Source of the DNA: Macrothele yani
Lineage: Eukaryota; Arthropoda; Arachnida; Araneae; Macrothelidae
Assembly (NCBI GenBank): GCA_039090855.1
Contig: CM077012.1
Coordinates: forward strand, 143,688,541 to 143,752,540
Length of the DNA: 64,000 bases
Reading direction: 5' to 3'
In this document: positions 33,049 to 43,990 of the stretch, piece after piece
How positions within the stretch are numbered: position 1 is the first letter of the stretch
Layout of the letters: the number at the start of each line of letters is the position of its first letter
The notes under the pieces: model-generated
What the model was told of the DNA's origin: nothing
What the model saw: only the letters and a program-made list of their open reading frames with translations
Database searches by the model: none
Position numbers and translations under genes: made by a program

Positions 33049-33511
33049 TATAAAGCATAGTACTAATGTTTACAGCTCTACGTCCATTTTAACAGTTTGG
33101 GGAAGCCCCCGCCAAAGCTCGCGGACGCTTCAAAGGGAACATCCTGGATACACTGACAGAGTCCAGTGGCCGAGAATATAATATCACGGAAGTTGGGGGT
33201 AGAGCCCTCCCCCAAACCTAGACCTCGGATCCTCAGCAATTTATTTCTTCAAATTAAAGTATAATTCTCGCGTGGCTTACATGGAACGTTTTCTCGAAAT
33301 TCGTTTGGAGTTCCCAATTCAGTTCTCAATATCTGCCCCAAAACGGCAATTTTTATAGCCCCCCCCCCCCCCTGAACTTTTGTGGCCAAGTTGCTGAAAG
33401 ATGTGTGGCAGGGTTGCCAGTAAATTGCCAAACCGGAACACTGCCACACATCAGTGTTCCTGTGTGGCAGTTTACAATGAACCGTTTGTTCTGGGGGTAT
33501 TTTTTTACAGC

Positions 33512-34455
33512 TTTTCAGTTTTCAGGGGTATTTTTACCTACATCCGAATTTTGCATCATACTTTTTTAAACGTTAACGAAATGCCATGAAGGCCTTCTCT
33601 TGTATGTATTGGTCTATTAGTCGTGTGTAAGATACAAATTAAAACAAATTATCGTCGCGTGCTTAATATTCCCTTGTCCATTGTTTCCTGCGTTAAATTC
33701 TTTCACTATGAAAATATATTTGCGGCTTCTTACTGAATTTTGTGCTGTACGATGGTGTGATACATTAAAATATGCCGGAAAAGCTTATTTCACCAAAAAA
33801 TGGGCGCAAAGCTAATTGAGTTTTGTGTTGTCAGTCGTTGTAGTCAAAAAGCAGTTTAACTCATCAACAGACGAAATGTGAATGATTGTTTAATTACCAG
33901 AAACTAATTTGAAGTGGGTGGATGGTGATCACATTTCTCTTTCCGGCGGTGTAATCCTCCATCCCTGAAATGTTCTGTACCACTATCAACAGAAAGGAAA
34001 CCACTGAATTTATGGATGTGGTACGAAAGTTACAAGTGCGTACATGCGTTTTGAAGTGGTGAATCACCACTTTTTTTTTTATGAACTTTTTCTTTCCGGA
34101 AACATATCACTTTCATACATAGTCTTCAAATAGAAATGTAATGATTCACTGTCACGTAGCGGCGAAGTTGTGTACATGCAAAATCGAGAAATATGTAAAT
34201 AAGGGTAAATTTCGATGATTCTCGTTGACACATTGTTTAAAATATGCTAGAAATCAAAACCATTTATAGCATACTGTATATTTGAGTGTGTGCTACTTGA
34301 TAAATAATCATCCATGTTTTCTTGCAGTATAAAATGTTATTTACTTTCTTGGCGTGGTCAGGTAGAAAGAAATTTTAGAATGAACATTTAATTTCTTTTA
34401 ATTAATAAACAGGAACTGTACACCAACGATGTTATAGTATATGTGTAACTATACT
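33512..34455. other. AT-rich DNA with partner of the 24.5 kb repeat at 33980-34215
   Basis: The 33980-34215 stretch aligns with 24490-24760 (GTGGTACGAAAGTTA, then a TGCGTTTT block, poly-T, GTAGCGGCGAAGTTGTG). No gene found in the remainder. Confidence 0.5.
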
Positions 34456-34627
34456 AGTGATCCGAATTTCTTGGTGTAGAATAGAATAAAAAGTTTCCAA
34501 GCTTTCGCACATCCACCAGATGGCGTTTTCGAGGAAGGTAGACAGCATACTGCAAAAGCCAATCTGGTTCATGTGCTAATGCTCGGGAAATTTGATTTCT
34601 ATTCTACGCCAAGAAATTCGGATTACT
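34456..34627. mobile_element. MITE with 31-bp inverted ends
   Basis: Left end AGTGATCCGAATTTCTTGGT and the reverse complement of the right end AGTAATCCGAATTTCTTGGC both continue GTAGAATAGAA, giving 31-bp terminal inverted repeats with two mismatches over a 172-bp element. There is no coding capacity. The interior contains CCACCAGATGGCG at 34513-34525. The superfamily is undetermined because the target duplication is unclear. Confidence 0.85.
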
Positions 34628-37600
34628 TTTATAGCTATGTTATTTTGAGTAATTTGTTTTAATACCATCTTTTCCTCCTTTTAGTATTCGGGAAAGTGAA
34701 GAAATGTTTGTTACTGCCTACTTGATGAGATACCATTTTTGAAACTTGCATAAAATGAATAGTCATAGTTTTTCAAGATCATTCCTTCCGTTGTTGGGTT
34801 GTGGGCAGTGTTGTTCTTTTTAGGTTCAGTATTTTAATCAGTATGTTGTGAAGTCTCTTGATAAATAGTAGTAGCTATGAATCAGGTGTTCGGGTACCTT
34901 ACGAAAATTTCGGTAGCTTTCTTGTGCAGTATTTTTCAATGTGAATTCATTTGACTTTACAAATGGTATTTCCAAGTTAATTGGGTTGACGAATTTCTGC
35001 TGTTTACCCAACATTATCTGTAACATGTGATGGAATGGAGGTACTTTTCTTTTTCAGTGTAATACTGCTACGATACTTGAGTTATATTTCTATGTGAGGT
35101 ATGGGTGATTCCTTTGTCCATTTTTTTCTGGTTCGTACCTTTCTCAGGAATTGTGGATGTAAGTTTAGGAACATAACTTTGTTATAGATGTAGAAAGGAT
35201 CATAAGGATCTTGATCATCGCAAAAAAGAAAAAGAAAATCGTATCAAGAAACTTAGTGTTCCGTAGCCATTGTGATCAAAATACTCCTTGTGGAATGTTG
35301 TAATCCTTCCCAACCGAGGCATCTGGAAAAACATTTTTACGGCAACTTAACTTGATATTGATTACTGGCAATTTCTCTTATGTTTTATAGCGGATTTTTT
35401 TCTCTTCTGCTATCACATAGTGAGGTACGGAATTTCTATTGTTTCCTTTCACATGGGTAAGTTTATGCCATATTTTTGTGCATGAAATTACTGAGAAGTT
35501 ACTCCTTTCGTATCTCGAAACTAGATGTACTGGCTTCAAAATATATCCTTTTCTCCTCCCTTTTTGGTGTGTGTACATGAATCAAATTTTTATCTCCTAA
35601 AATCTCGACATGTACATGGCAGGTTATCTGTGCAAGCAATGATAGTAATAGTTTATTACTATTGTGCGGCGTTTTCTCGCCTAGTTTATTTTTTAATGGT
35701 AGGTGTGTATAACTTAATTTTGTTACGTTTCTTGTTTCATTAGTTATTAGAAAGTTCGTTTATGCCCAGTACTTACCAAAGAATATTCGCCAAGTGAAGG
35801 TGTTTGCGTTTTAAAAGGTGTTTTGTTTTGATACATTTTAATTAACTTTTAAAAATAACCTTGCGGCCATAAGACGAGAGTGGTTGCTCTAGATCAAACG
35901 CCCGTCGGTACATTGTAGCGTGGCTCCCTTTAATAATTCGCATTTATGTTAACTTTACTGACATGTCGCTACCGACTCTTAATAAATTATCGACGTGTGC
36001 TTCGAATATCAGATTTGTTAAACATTGTATATTGTAGCATTACACTTTTAGAACGTTTATATATATAGCTTTGTTTTGTTCCATTTCTATTAAGTTTGTA
36101 GAGTTCAAAGAAATTGCGAGGTCATGCCATGTTTATAATGCATTCTTTATGTGCAGTCCACTGCTATACTTTTGGCCCCCTGCTTAAATTGTTTTTTTTT
36201 TTTTTTTTTAATACGACCTCAATTTACATTTAAGATCATGTAGCCTGACGTCGGCGTTTATTTGTAATCGAACTGATTTTTAGAAGTTTGAGTTAAACAT
36301 TTTAGGGGGCCCGTTCAGTGAACGTACGCTCAGGCAAATATAGTGCGTGGTCAGGGTTTCATGCCAGCAAGTTTTCATCGCGCTGTTTTAATAGGTATAT
36401 CGTGTATTGGTTTTGCATTTTTCATGGCGTAGGCGTAGAACGTAAAAAAAAAATCGTATTGAGAACCTAAAAGAGTAAATTTCCACTAGTTGAGTCAGTT
36501 CGACCACTTGAGAAGTGAAGGAAAGCCTTGTGACGTCAGATGATTCGTTTTATTTATTATGGTACATATTTTTTTGGACTTCGATGTTTGCCCTCGGAGC
36601 AAGGACGGTGTGGGCGTGTGCACGTGGCCTCCAGTAAGTGTAGCGATAAGTGATCTGCTTTGCTCTCTGTATGCAGTCGGAGGCATCTGCAGGAGAGCCT
36701 GGCGACGCTGTTATTTGCACTGCTAGAAGTTTCTTGAACACACAATTTTATGCATATACTTGTAGTACATGTACGTTTTTTCTATTATGCTGTAGTTGAT
36801 TCAGAGAAGGAAAAGTACGAGTGAATTTTATGCTGGGTGATACGAACCTTTGTTGTATCAGGCACCAGTGTATGAATGATCTTTGCGCTCGCTTGTCAGT
36901 TTGAGAAGCATGTTACAATAATATATACATCCGACACTAATATATTGCACTTATAATTTATTAATAAGTTAGTGAACACAGGAGACAAACATTTTGGGGG
37001 ACAACAGTGTTCGTCATATTGCACTTTAATTTTTTCTACATTATCCATCATTAGTTTGTGAATTTGAATTCTTCTAGGCACAGCTACATAGCTGTCTTTT
37101 AGAATGCTTTTCGTGGGAAGATTTTTTTTTAATACTGAAGTTCGGAACAGATATGCTAACTGTTACGCGGAGAATCGGAAGCATTTTTAAACCCTGTGTT
37201 GTTAACTCAGCCATCCTAGCAGTTTAGCTCAACGATTAAGATGCTTTCCGAGAAACGTCACGTTTTTTGCTTTTTTATCACATTGTATACGGAGATAAAA
37301 CAGACTGTTTTGGAATTCAGTTGTTTAGACTTTTAAATAAGCAGTAAGTTTGTTTCCTACAAGAATTGTGTTAAAAAAAAGAGTATTTATTGGAATTCCC
37401 ATTACTTTAGGAAGCGTAAATCAAATTGAGTAGTATTATTGTCAGCAGGCCGATTGCTTCTATGCCAAAGACTTGTATCGAATCTTATGTAAGACATAGA
37501 ATGAAATCAGAATTAAAAACACTGTTTGGGTTTACTGGCTACAATGAACTTTTTAAAATATTCAGAAGATTTTAAATGCAAAATTATGAATCAAAGTTTT

Positions 37601-38265
37601 TGGTCAGCAATCTCGATTGACAGAAATCTTAAACTAATTCCCTTCCCCACAAGGGTGAAGAACAAACCATTGATTTCAAAACCAGTCTTCATAAAGTATA
37701 TCAAGATAACAAACAGTTCTTTAGTTCCCCAGAATGTATTACCTCCATGTTTTATGCATTTTTTGAGCAAGCAGAAGTAAATACATACTGGAACTGCAGA
37801 TGTAATTTTTTAAAGTTTTATCCTCATAATGTAGTACATTTTGCATTGTAATGAAGGATGGCACAATTGCTGAGCTATTTCTAAAAATACACTCAAAATT
37901 CTAATGAGTAACAATAACAGCAGTGTTCCCAGATACTTCAATACTTCTAAAGAATTCTTGAAATAGTGATCACACGCGTAAAAGTTGCGTTGAAAAATTA
38001 AGAGCGGGACGTTTCGGTGCTGTAGTTTCGGTAGCGACTTCTACCTTCATCAGCCATGGAATTAGACACGTGCTAAAAGCGTCAGTTGTTGCCAGATTTC
38101 AAAATCGCTTTCCAATTAATAGCGATGTTAAAAGGTGTGTCAGTATTGCAGGTGTTAGGGATAAGGTAGATTTCAATGCTTTTGCGGTATCTGAGGGCAT
38201 GCCGATTGCTGAACGGGGCCATTCGCTTAACATTGTGCCAATCGGGAGCCGCGGACGTATCGCTG
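34628..38265. other. No gene identified (34.6-38.3 kb)
   Basis: Long AT-rich stretch. A GC-richer island at about 36500-36730 contains an ATG-initiated 42-codon frame at 36671 (starts MQSEASAGEPGDAV) and, slightly upstream, the donor-like word CCAGTAAGTG at 36631; neither has a partner, so no exon is called. A poly-T lies near 36190. The words GGGACGTTTCGGTGCTGTAG and ACTTCTACCTTCATCAGCC at 38005-38055 resemble sequences found in invertebrate repeats. Confidence 0.4.
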
Positions 38266-38343
38266 ATGGTTAAAATTGAAAGGAAAGTGGAAGGGCTACC
38301 TTTCTTCAGCGATATGCTCCATCAAACGCCGGTTTATGCTGCG
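38266..38343 (+). CDS. Weak candidate first coding exon (26 codons)
   Basis: An ATG at 38266 opens a frame MVKIERKVEGLPFFSDMLHQ followed by TPVYAA, ending exactly at a consensus donor GCG|GTAAGT (38344). The 300 bp upstream are richer in CpG than the surroundings, as expected for a 5' leader, but also contain words typical of repeats. A phase-0 end here does not join directly to the candidate exon at 46075, which needs a phase-2 partner, so at least one more exon would be required. I do not recognise the peptide. Chance is a serious alternative. Confidence 0.22.
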
Positions 38344-38364
38344 GTAAGTACTACCAATATAGTA

Positions 38365-38404
38365 GGTAACGCCTGTGGAAGTGTTGACTTCCGCAGGCGT
38401 TACC
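38365..38404. repeat. 18-bp hairpin
   Basis: GGTAACGCCTGTGGAAGT (38365-38382) pairs with ACTTCCGCAGGCGTTACC (38387-38404) across a 4-nt loop GTTG, with a single G-T mismatch. It starts 21 bp after the candidate splice donor at 38344. Function unknown. Confidence 0.9.
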
Positions 38405-38657
38405 CACTTATTTGTCAAAAACGTTTAAAAACAAAAAAAAATGAAGTTTCTTCAAAACGATCTTTCACCCACAGTACATTTTATTGAAAATAAAGGAATT
38501 TGCATTTTTTTATAATTTGTGAATAATTCATATTAAGTAAGTAGGTCTTATAATAAGCATTATTACCCATATTCTTAATTCCTTAAAACTTGTAATAACA
38601 CTTTAGCTAAAAAAATTTTACACCTTTATACAGATGAGGTTAGTACAAATGGAACTG

Positions 38658-38690
<33 letters not shown>

Positions 38691-39400
38691 GTTTAATATA
38701 TTGCAAGTGTGCTCTGCTCCAGACTTACTCATTTGGTTTGAAAGAAGGCCGAGGGAGTCCATGAATTGTTTGGCATCATTTAGTCCCTTCTGGTTTAATT
38801 CGGATTTTTGTAATTTCAATTACAGCTAAGTATCCTGTCATCAAAAATCTGAGATCTGCTGCTGATAATCAGTTTTCATACTATTTTCCAGTTTACAAAA
38901 CTGGTTGGATGTTTGTTGGAGAAAGGGTTGAGGGAAGAATGATTTAGTAGCCTTTGTAAAACTTTTTTTCTTTCTAGAATTTTCAGTGCTTACCTTTTCT
39001 ATTTTGATTCAGATGTACAGTCATTTCTTGCACTTCACATCCAAGCAGATTAATGTTTGTATGATGGTGAATCATTGATGATTAAAGTATGCTGTTTGCA
39101 TGATATGATTGCCAGGAGATTGAATGAAGATTGCAGGTTCTCTGTGTAATTGGAGCAAGGAAAGAAACAAATAATTTAAATCTCAAGTAAAACCTTTATT
39201 TTTCTAATTAAGGAAAAATATTTATATTATTTAATTCGTCCAATGGAAAATAGTGTATTTAGGACTTCGCCTCTGTTAAAGTTTGACACAGTTTTTCCAT
39301 TTTACTTACATCCCATGAAGGGTCTGTTTAAAGGGATTTCTTTCCCCCAAAAGAAAGCTCACTCTTAAGTGCTAATCTGAAGACAAAAATGCTTTCTGCT
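38405..39400. other. No gene seen; (TTA)n microsatellite at 38659-38691
   Basis: AT-rich DNA with about 10 TTA units at 38659-38691. Nothing else supported. Confidence 0.6.
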
Positions 39401-39443
39401 TTTCTAAGTTGTACAGTTCAACTTAGAAAAGTTGAACTGTACA
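39401..39443. repeat. Two overlapping, mutually exclusive hairpins
   Basis: TGTACAGTTCAACTT (39410-39424) is followed after AGAA by its perfect inverse AAGTTGAACTGTACA (39429-39443). The first arm also overlaps another perfect inverted pair, TTTCTAAGTTG (39401-39411) and CAACTTAGAAA (39419-39429). Only one of the two stems can form at a time. Confidence 0.9.
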
Positions 39444-39789
39444 CCACCGCAATGATAGCTATCAATACGGAATTTAATACAAAATGCTTTTGTGATACTG
39501 TGATGGGAAGGAAATGGCAGAGGTTAAAAGTGAAAAACCTTTTTGTAAAGGAAGAAACTTTAGAATCTTTATAAAGACCACAGTACTATAACATGTTGCG
39601 TACGGTTAGTTTTTGGTACCACTTTAATTGACATTTATATTACATGCTGTGTGGGATCTATCACATATCGACAGATTCCACCCAACTCACAGTTAGTTCC
39701 CTTACAGAGTCTGAACATAGATGGAAATCTATTCCTGCATCTTGTAAAACATGTTTTCCAGTGCCATTTTATTTGTATAAGTCTTGTAA

Positions 39790-40114
39790 TTACCCCTTGA
39801 ACCAAACCTAATGGGGGGGGTATTAAGCGGAAGATGAGAAGTCGTATAAAATACCAAACTAAAAAGCTGAATGTTCATTACATTCTAAGAAAATTGGCCA
39901 GAAATATCACCCCAATTTCTAAGTTAAGTTGTAATGTAGTATATTAACTCTCAAAACAATACTAGTGAGCCTGCATTTAAACTAGTAAATTCATACTTAC
40001 AGATGAGTACTTCAGTTTGTGCGAAATTATGCCCCCAAATCTTCCCAAACCCAGAACAGCGAACTTATCCCTTGCAGTGTGATTTTTCTCTTTTTTTGAG
40101 AAGCAAAATTAAAA

Positions 40115-40172
<58 letters not shown>

Positions 40173-40220
40173 TTTTTGAGGCCCTCCAGAATCGCGGGGC
40201 CGTGCGCCTGGGCTGTCAAA
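39790..40220 (-). repeat. Dispersed repeat, copy 2 (inverted relative to 13.5 kb), with (TA)n
   Basis: Reverse complement of 13490-13920 over about 430 bp: CCAGAAATATCACCCCAATT, TAAACTAGTAAATTCATACT, CCCAAATCTTCCCAAAC and TTTTTGAGGCCCTCCAGAAT are found in order. A (TA)n of about 29 units at 40110-40168 expanded where copy 1 has only a few. Confidence 0.78.
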
Positions 40221-40782
40221 TGCAACAAAATAATGAAAGTAGTTTGGAATGTTTCATGCTGTAATTGGGGTTATTATCTTTGCTGTGTTTGGTTTGTAGC
40301 ATAATCGCCCAGTAAAGCTGAAAGGCAAAATTAATTTTTTAATATTACTACTTGGGGAAAAAAATAAAGCAAAATTTGTATTCTTGTGTCAATGCAATCA
40401 CATATCAGTAAACTGTTGAAATGAAATTTTAATGGAAATAAAAATTTCATGCCTAGAAAGTTTTAACAGGGCAAATGCAAAAGCTGTTGTGTGGATCAAA
40501 ATTTAGCATGGATTGCTCTTCAGATGCATTTAAGCAGATATGAAATCTAACAATACAGCAGATTATGTCTGTAAAGGTTATAGCAAAAAATAAGTCATTT
40601 TAGTATTAACTCAATACTTAATAAGGCATGTGTGTATATAATTATTTTATACACTTAGACAACAACATTTGTGTGTTGTATTTTGTTAGTAAGCAGTTTG
40701 CCATTTAAAAAACTCTGGTTTCTGAATTTTTCCACACTTTATAACTGTAAAATATATTTTGATTGCCTTAATAGCTAAAGTA

Positions 40783-41266
40783 ATGGGTAATTCAAAATGA
40801 TTGCCCTGATTACAAATGACATACCCTGGGTCACGTGGACAACATCTAAATGGTAATCCATTTCACGCCATACATTATGAAACATGTCCATAGTCACTGA
40901 TGCCAGTACAAGCTGAATGGTTATATTTAGTTTTTACAGTGTTCTCGGCAATAATGGCACATAGACATGGTCTTTGACATACCCCCACAAAAAGAAGTCG
41001 CAAGGAGTAAGGTCCGGAGACGTGGAGGGCCACTTGTAGAAAAACCCTGTCGTCCTGTCCACAACGACCAATCCAACGGTTCGGAAGAATTTCGTTCAAA
41101 AAACACGAGCAGCTCACTTTCCTACGTTACATAGCAACACAAGCAGTAAGTTCCAAAAAAAAAAATTCTGAACTTCCTTCCTTCCTTCTTGTATAGGGAT
41201 ATCAGCTATCTATTTATCTTCATAAACACGTTATTGTAATTGGAGCAATCATTTTGAATTACCCTG
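40783..41266 (-). mobile_element. Internally deleted mariner-like element (484 bp)
   Basis: Left end ATGGGTAATTCAAAATGATT and the reverse complement of the right end CAGGGTAATTCAAAATGATT form inverted repeats continuing GC(C/T)CC, with TA on both sides (40781-40782 and 41267-41268). The interior retains a minus-strand C-terminal transposase piece, so this is a deletion derivative rather than an unrelated MITE. Confidence 0.87.
40900..41115 (-). pseudogene. C-terminal transposase fragment of the 'CDFFLWGYVKD' mariner-like type
   Basis: On the minus strand, two frames give FLNEILPNRWIGR and then, after a frameshift, WPSTSPDLTPCDFFLWGYVK followed by DHVYVPLLPRTL. These match the end of the long-gap DDD/E transposases often annotated next to DUF4817-type helix-turn-helix domains in arthropods (family recalled from motif, not searched). 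The first two catalytic residues are absent. Position inside 24-bp inverted repeats identifies it as the remnant gene of that element. Confidence 0.8.
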
Positions 41267-42283
41267 TATATTTGCTTAAAAAGAGTTAAAATATAACACG
41301 CACACACACAAAAAAATGTTCAATGACTGTATTTGGAGTATTTCCACTTGAAAAAGTTCTTTAATGTTTTTTGTTGGTGTACACATTATTGCACATGTAT
41401 TGTACTTCGCGAGTAATTATTTAAAATGAGTTTTGTCCCTTTTTTAACAATCACAGTATTATTGATTGTTAAAGGAACAAAACTCCCCCCAACCCTCCCC
41501 CATTCAGCCTTTTATAATATTCAGAACATTTCCATCTTTCATCCCTCAATCTTGGTGGCTTAATATTGTAAGTAGGATCATAAGGTAAATTTAGCAGGTG
41601 GTGTATCGGTGAAGTGAAGCAAAATCAGATCACAAACTTGTAAGTTTATTAAGTTCATTAGTGATTTCGTAAAATTGTATGCAGTTTTTTTTTAATTTTG
41701 AACATCGATTTCGTAGTATTTGTGCTTTATAATAGGTTCTCTCTCTCTCATATTTAAGGTCCAAAAAATTGCAGTGGATAATAATTGGAAATGTGTTTTC
41801 ATTGAATCATAAAAGCAAATGCCAGGTTAGCTGAAATGATTATACTGATTGGGGTGCTGAAAATATTTTTGAGATAATCAGTGGTGCTGGAAATAATTTT
41901 TGATAGGGGTGGGTGGGCAAGATATCAGGATATTCTATTTTTTGGTCAGATCACAAAACATTAAACCACCATAATTTTCTGCTCAGCAAACAACAATTGT
42001 AAGTTTTTTGTGTGTTATCACTCTTGCAGTAAATAGCCATGAATGTCCCCCTGTTTTTAAATCATACTTTGCTTTCCGGAGGGTTATTCAGAACAAGAGG
42101 AAGATCCATCTCCTGCATCCTCCCCCCAGTGACTTGTCTTTTCCCCTCTCTTTCAAAACTGCATTGAGAACAAGTTTTAAACACAGCAGAATGTATCAAA
42201 GATACCAAAATTCAGTGTTATATCACTAAATTGGACATTAATGAGAAAGAAGCAACATGATAGTATTGGGGATCATTTCTCTC
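41267..42283. other. No gene seen (41.3-42.3 kb)
   Basis: AT-rich DNA with a small inverted pair TTTAACAATCA / TGATTGTTAAA near 41451-41476 and no supported frame. Confidence 0.55.
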
Positions 42284-42435
42284 ATGCATGATCAGCAGTA
42301 ACTTAAATGCATGATCAGCAGTAACTTAAAAGTTTAAAGTACTTTTACTGTCCATTTGAAAACCACTAATGATATTATTTACATAAAATAATATCATTAG
42401 TGGTGTTTTCAAATGGACAGTAAAAGTACTTTAAA
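42284..42435. repeat. 23-bp tandem duplication joined to a ~48-bp palindrome
   Basis: A perfect 23-bp direct duplication, starting ATGCATGATCAGCAGTAACT, occupies 42284-42306 and 42307-42329. Immediately after, arms 42333-42380 and 42385-42435 form a nearly perfect inverted repeat (TTTAAAGTACTTTTACTGTC ... inverse) with a 4-nt loop ACAT and a 2-3-bp insertion in the right arm. The combination is typical of a template-switch or slippage event. Confidence 0.93.
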
Positions 42436-43243
42436 TTAAGAACAGAATTTATTTTTATTTCTTCTTTCCATCAAATTTCTGCTTCATTCATCCATTTATT
42501 TATATCTTTTTCCATGAACAGTCCTTTTAAAGGAATGATGATTTAATAGAACTTTTTATTTTCGTTTACATACTTTTTGATAGCACAAAGTGTTTTCAAC
42601 TAAAAAAATGAATTGAAAAATGGTATTTACAGGCATGGAGTTGATAATCAATATCACCCTGTAAAGAACCGACTGTTAGCCTGAAATAAATGAAAATAAT
42701 AAAGTAAAAGAACATTCGGGATTTTCAATGCCATCATTCATTTCGTTTTTATGCTAGCTCATTAAGTTACCGAAAATAACGTAAAGTCTTTTGAAATTAT
42801 GCAAAATTGAGTTAAAAAAAATATGAAGGTAGTTCGGGTAGTGATCCAAACGTGTTACAATGTTATTTGTGGAAATTCTTACGTGGATGGCTAAGAGATT
42901 ACAAAATTTAGGGTTGTGGTGCGCAGCTGTAACAAAGATTTTCGTTCCTAAATACCGATTTTTGTCAATTGCGTCGCTTAGTCTGAAAATTATGGCGCAG
43001 TAAAACATACTACAGAAAAAACGATTATATCGATAAAATCTAAATCAATATAAATCATGAGTTTTGTATCTGTCATATAGGATTTTTTGACAGAAAACAT
43101 TTTACTGGTCTTATGGTATTAAACTGTGTAGATTTGGACGTTTCCACATAATGCGAATTCAACAAGAACCTTAGCCCTTGCGTTATATATCAAACAACAT
43201 AGGTACAAAGACATCTCATTCTTTTGTCCCCCCCTTCCGTATC

Positions 43244-43285
<42 letters not shown>

Positions 43286-43560
43286 TTAGACTTAAATGAA
43301 GTAAAAAACGTTCTCGATCTTATAAATGTAAATAGTAATACCCTCAGGTCATCTGTTTTTCATCAATAAGACTGGTACTTCGGACTTTTTTTTTCCTTCT
43401 CAAAACTAGAAAAATGAGAAAGTAACCAGTCTCAGGATTGGTATTCTAAAATTTATTCTTTTTTTTTTTCTTCCGTGTTGGAAAAAAAAAAAAATAGGAG
43501 ATAGAAATTAGTGAATGTTAATGCAGCGCTAAAATGTGTGGTTCGTTACCAAGGATAGTA
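42436..43560. other. No gene seen; (TC)n microsatellite at 43250-43282
   Basis: AT-rich DNA; about 16 TC units at 43250-43282 and poly-T/poly-A tracts near 43460-43490. Confidence 0.6.
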
Positions 43561-43990
43561 AACTGCGTGTTCAATTTGCGCCATTTTCAACGTTATTTTA
43601 ACCCTCTGACACCACGCCAGGATAACGGGCTAAACTTTCAGGGGCGATCCGTGCCTTGAGGCAAGTTTCTGAGGTAGGCGTTAGTATGTGATGGACGTTT
43701 CCGGTTGAGCACCCCCGCAACGACTACAGGAGCCTCCCCCCATCGGTTATTATCATTTGGCAAGGTCTTTGACACCATCGGGGGTGTTCTGTAGGGGAGA
43801 AAGGAAGAGCTTTTTCATGAAAAGAATGTGGCACTAAGCTCTCAGAGAGACCTTGCGTCCCCACTAACCAGCTGCAGCCATATGCTTCTACACGTGAAGG
43901 ACATCTGGAATCGACTAGGAAAACCCGGCATAGTTAGCTTGCGGGTGGGGTGAGGGCTTTTTCCTTGCGGTGAACATGGAAGTACGTATT
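43561..43990. other. GC-richer island of unknown nature
   Basis: About 430 bp with visibly higher GC than the surrounding AT-rich DNA (words such as CCCCGCAACGACTACAGGAG and CAACTGCAGC-like stretches). Frames in both strands are interrupted. It could be an old repeat, an LTR part or a regulatory island. No matching copy was noticed elsewhere in the window. Confidence 0.35.

Larger units (their letters stand above)
30980..33511. mobile_element. Fold-back element, copy B, interrupted by a Tc1
   Basis: The left arm (30980-31480) is the reverse complement of the right arm, which is split: 31690-31815 and 33052-33511 with a Tc1 between. Outer ends are ATACCCCCAGAACAAACGGT on the left and the inverse ACCGTTTGTTCTGGGGGTAT on the right. 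Arms are about 490 bp, far longer than Tc1 repeats, and include a poly-G/C tract at matching places (31078-31088; 33360-33372). The loop (31490-31690) matches copy A at 1-200 and contains a further inverted segment. No transposase is present, so it must use a protein supplied elsewhere, as fold-back elements do. Target duplication is ambiguous. Confidence 0.82.

Noticed and set aside
36671..36800. ATG-initiated short exon in a GC-richer island
   Set aside because: The frame loses protein character after about 25 codons and there is no convincing donor in phase; mentioned only in the stretch description.
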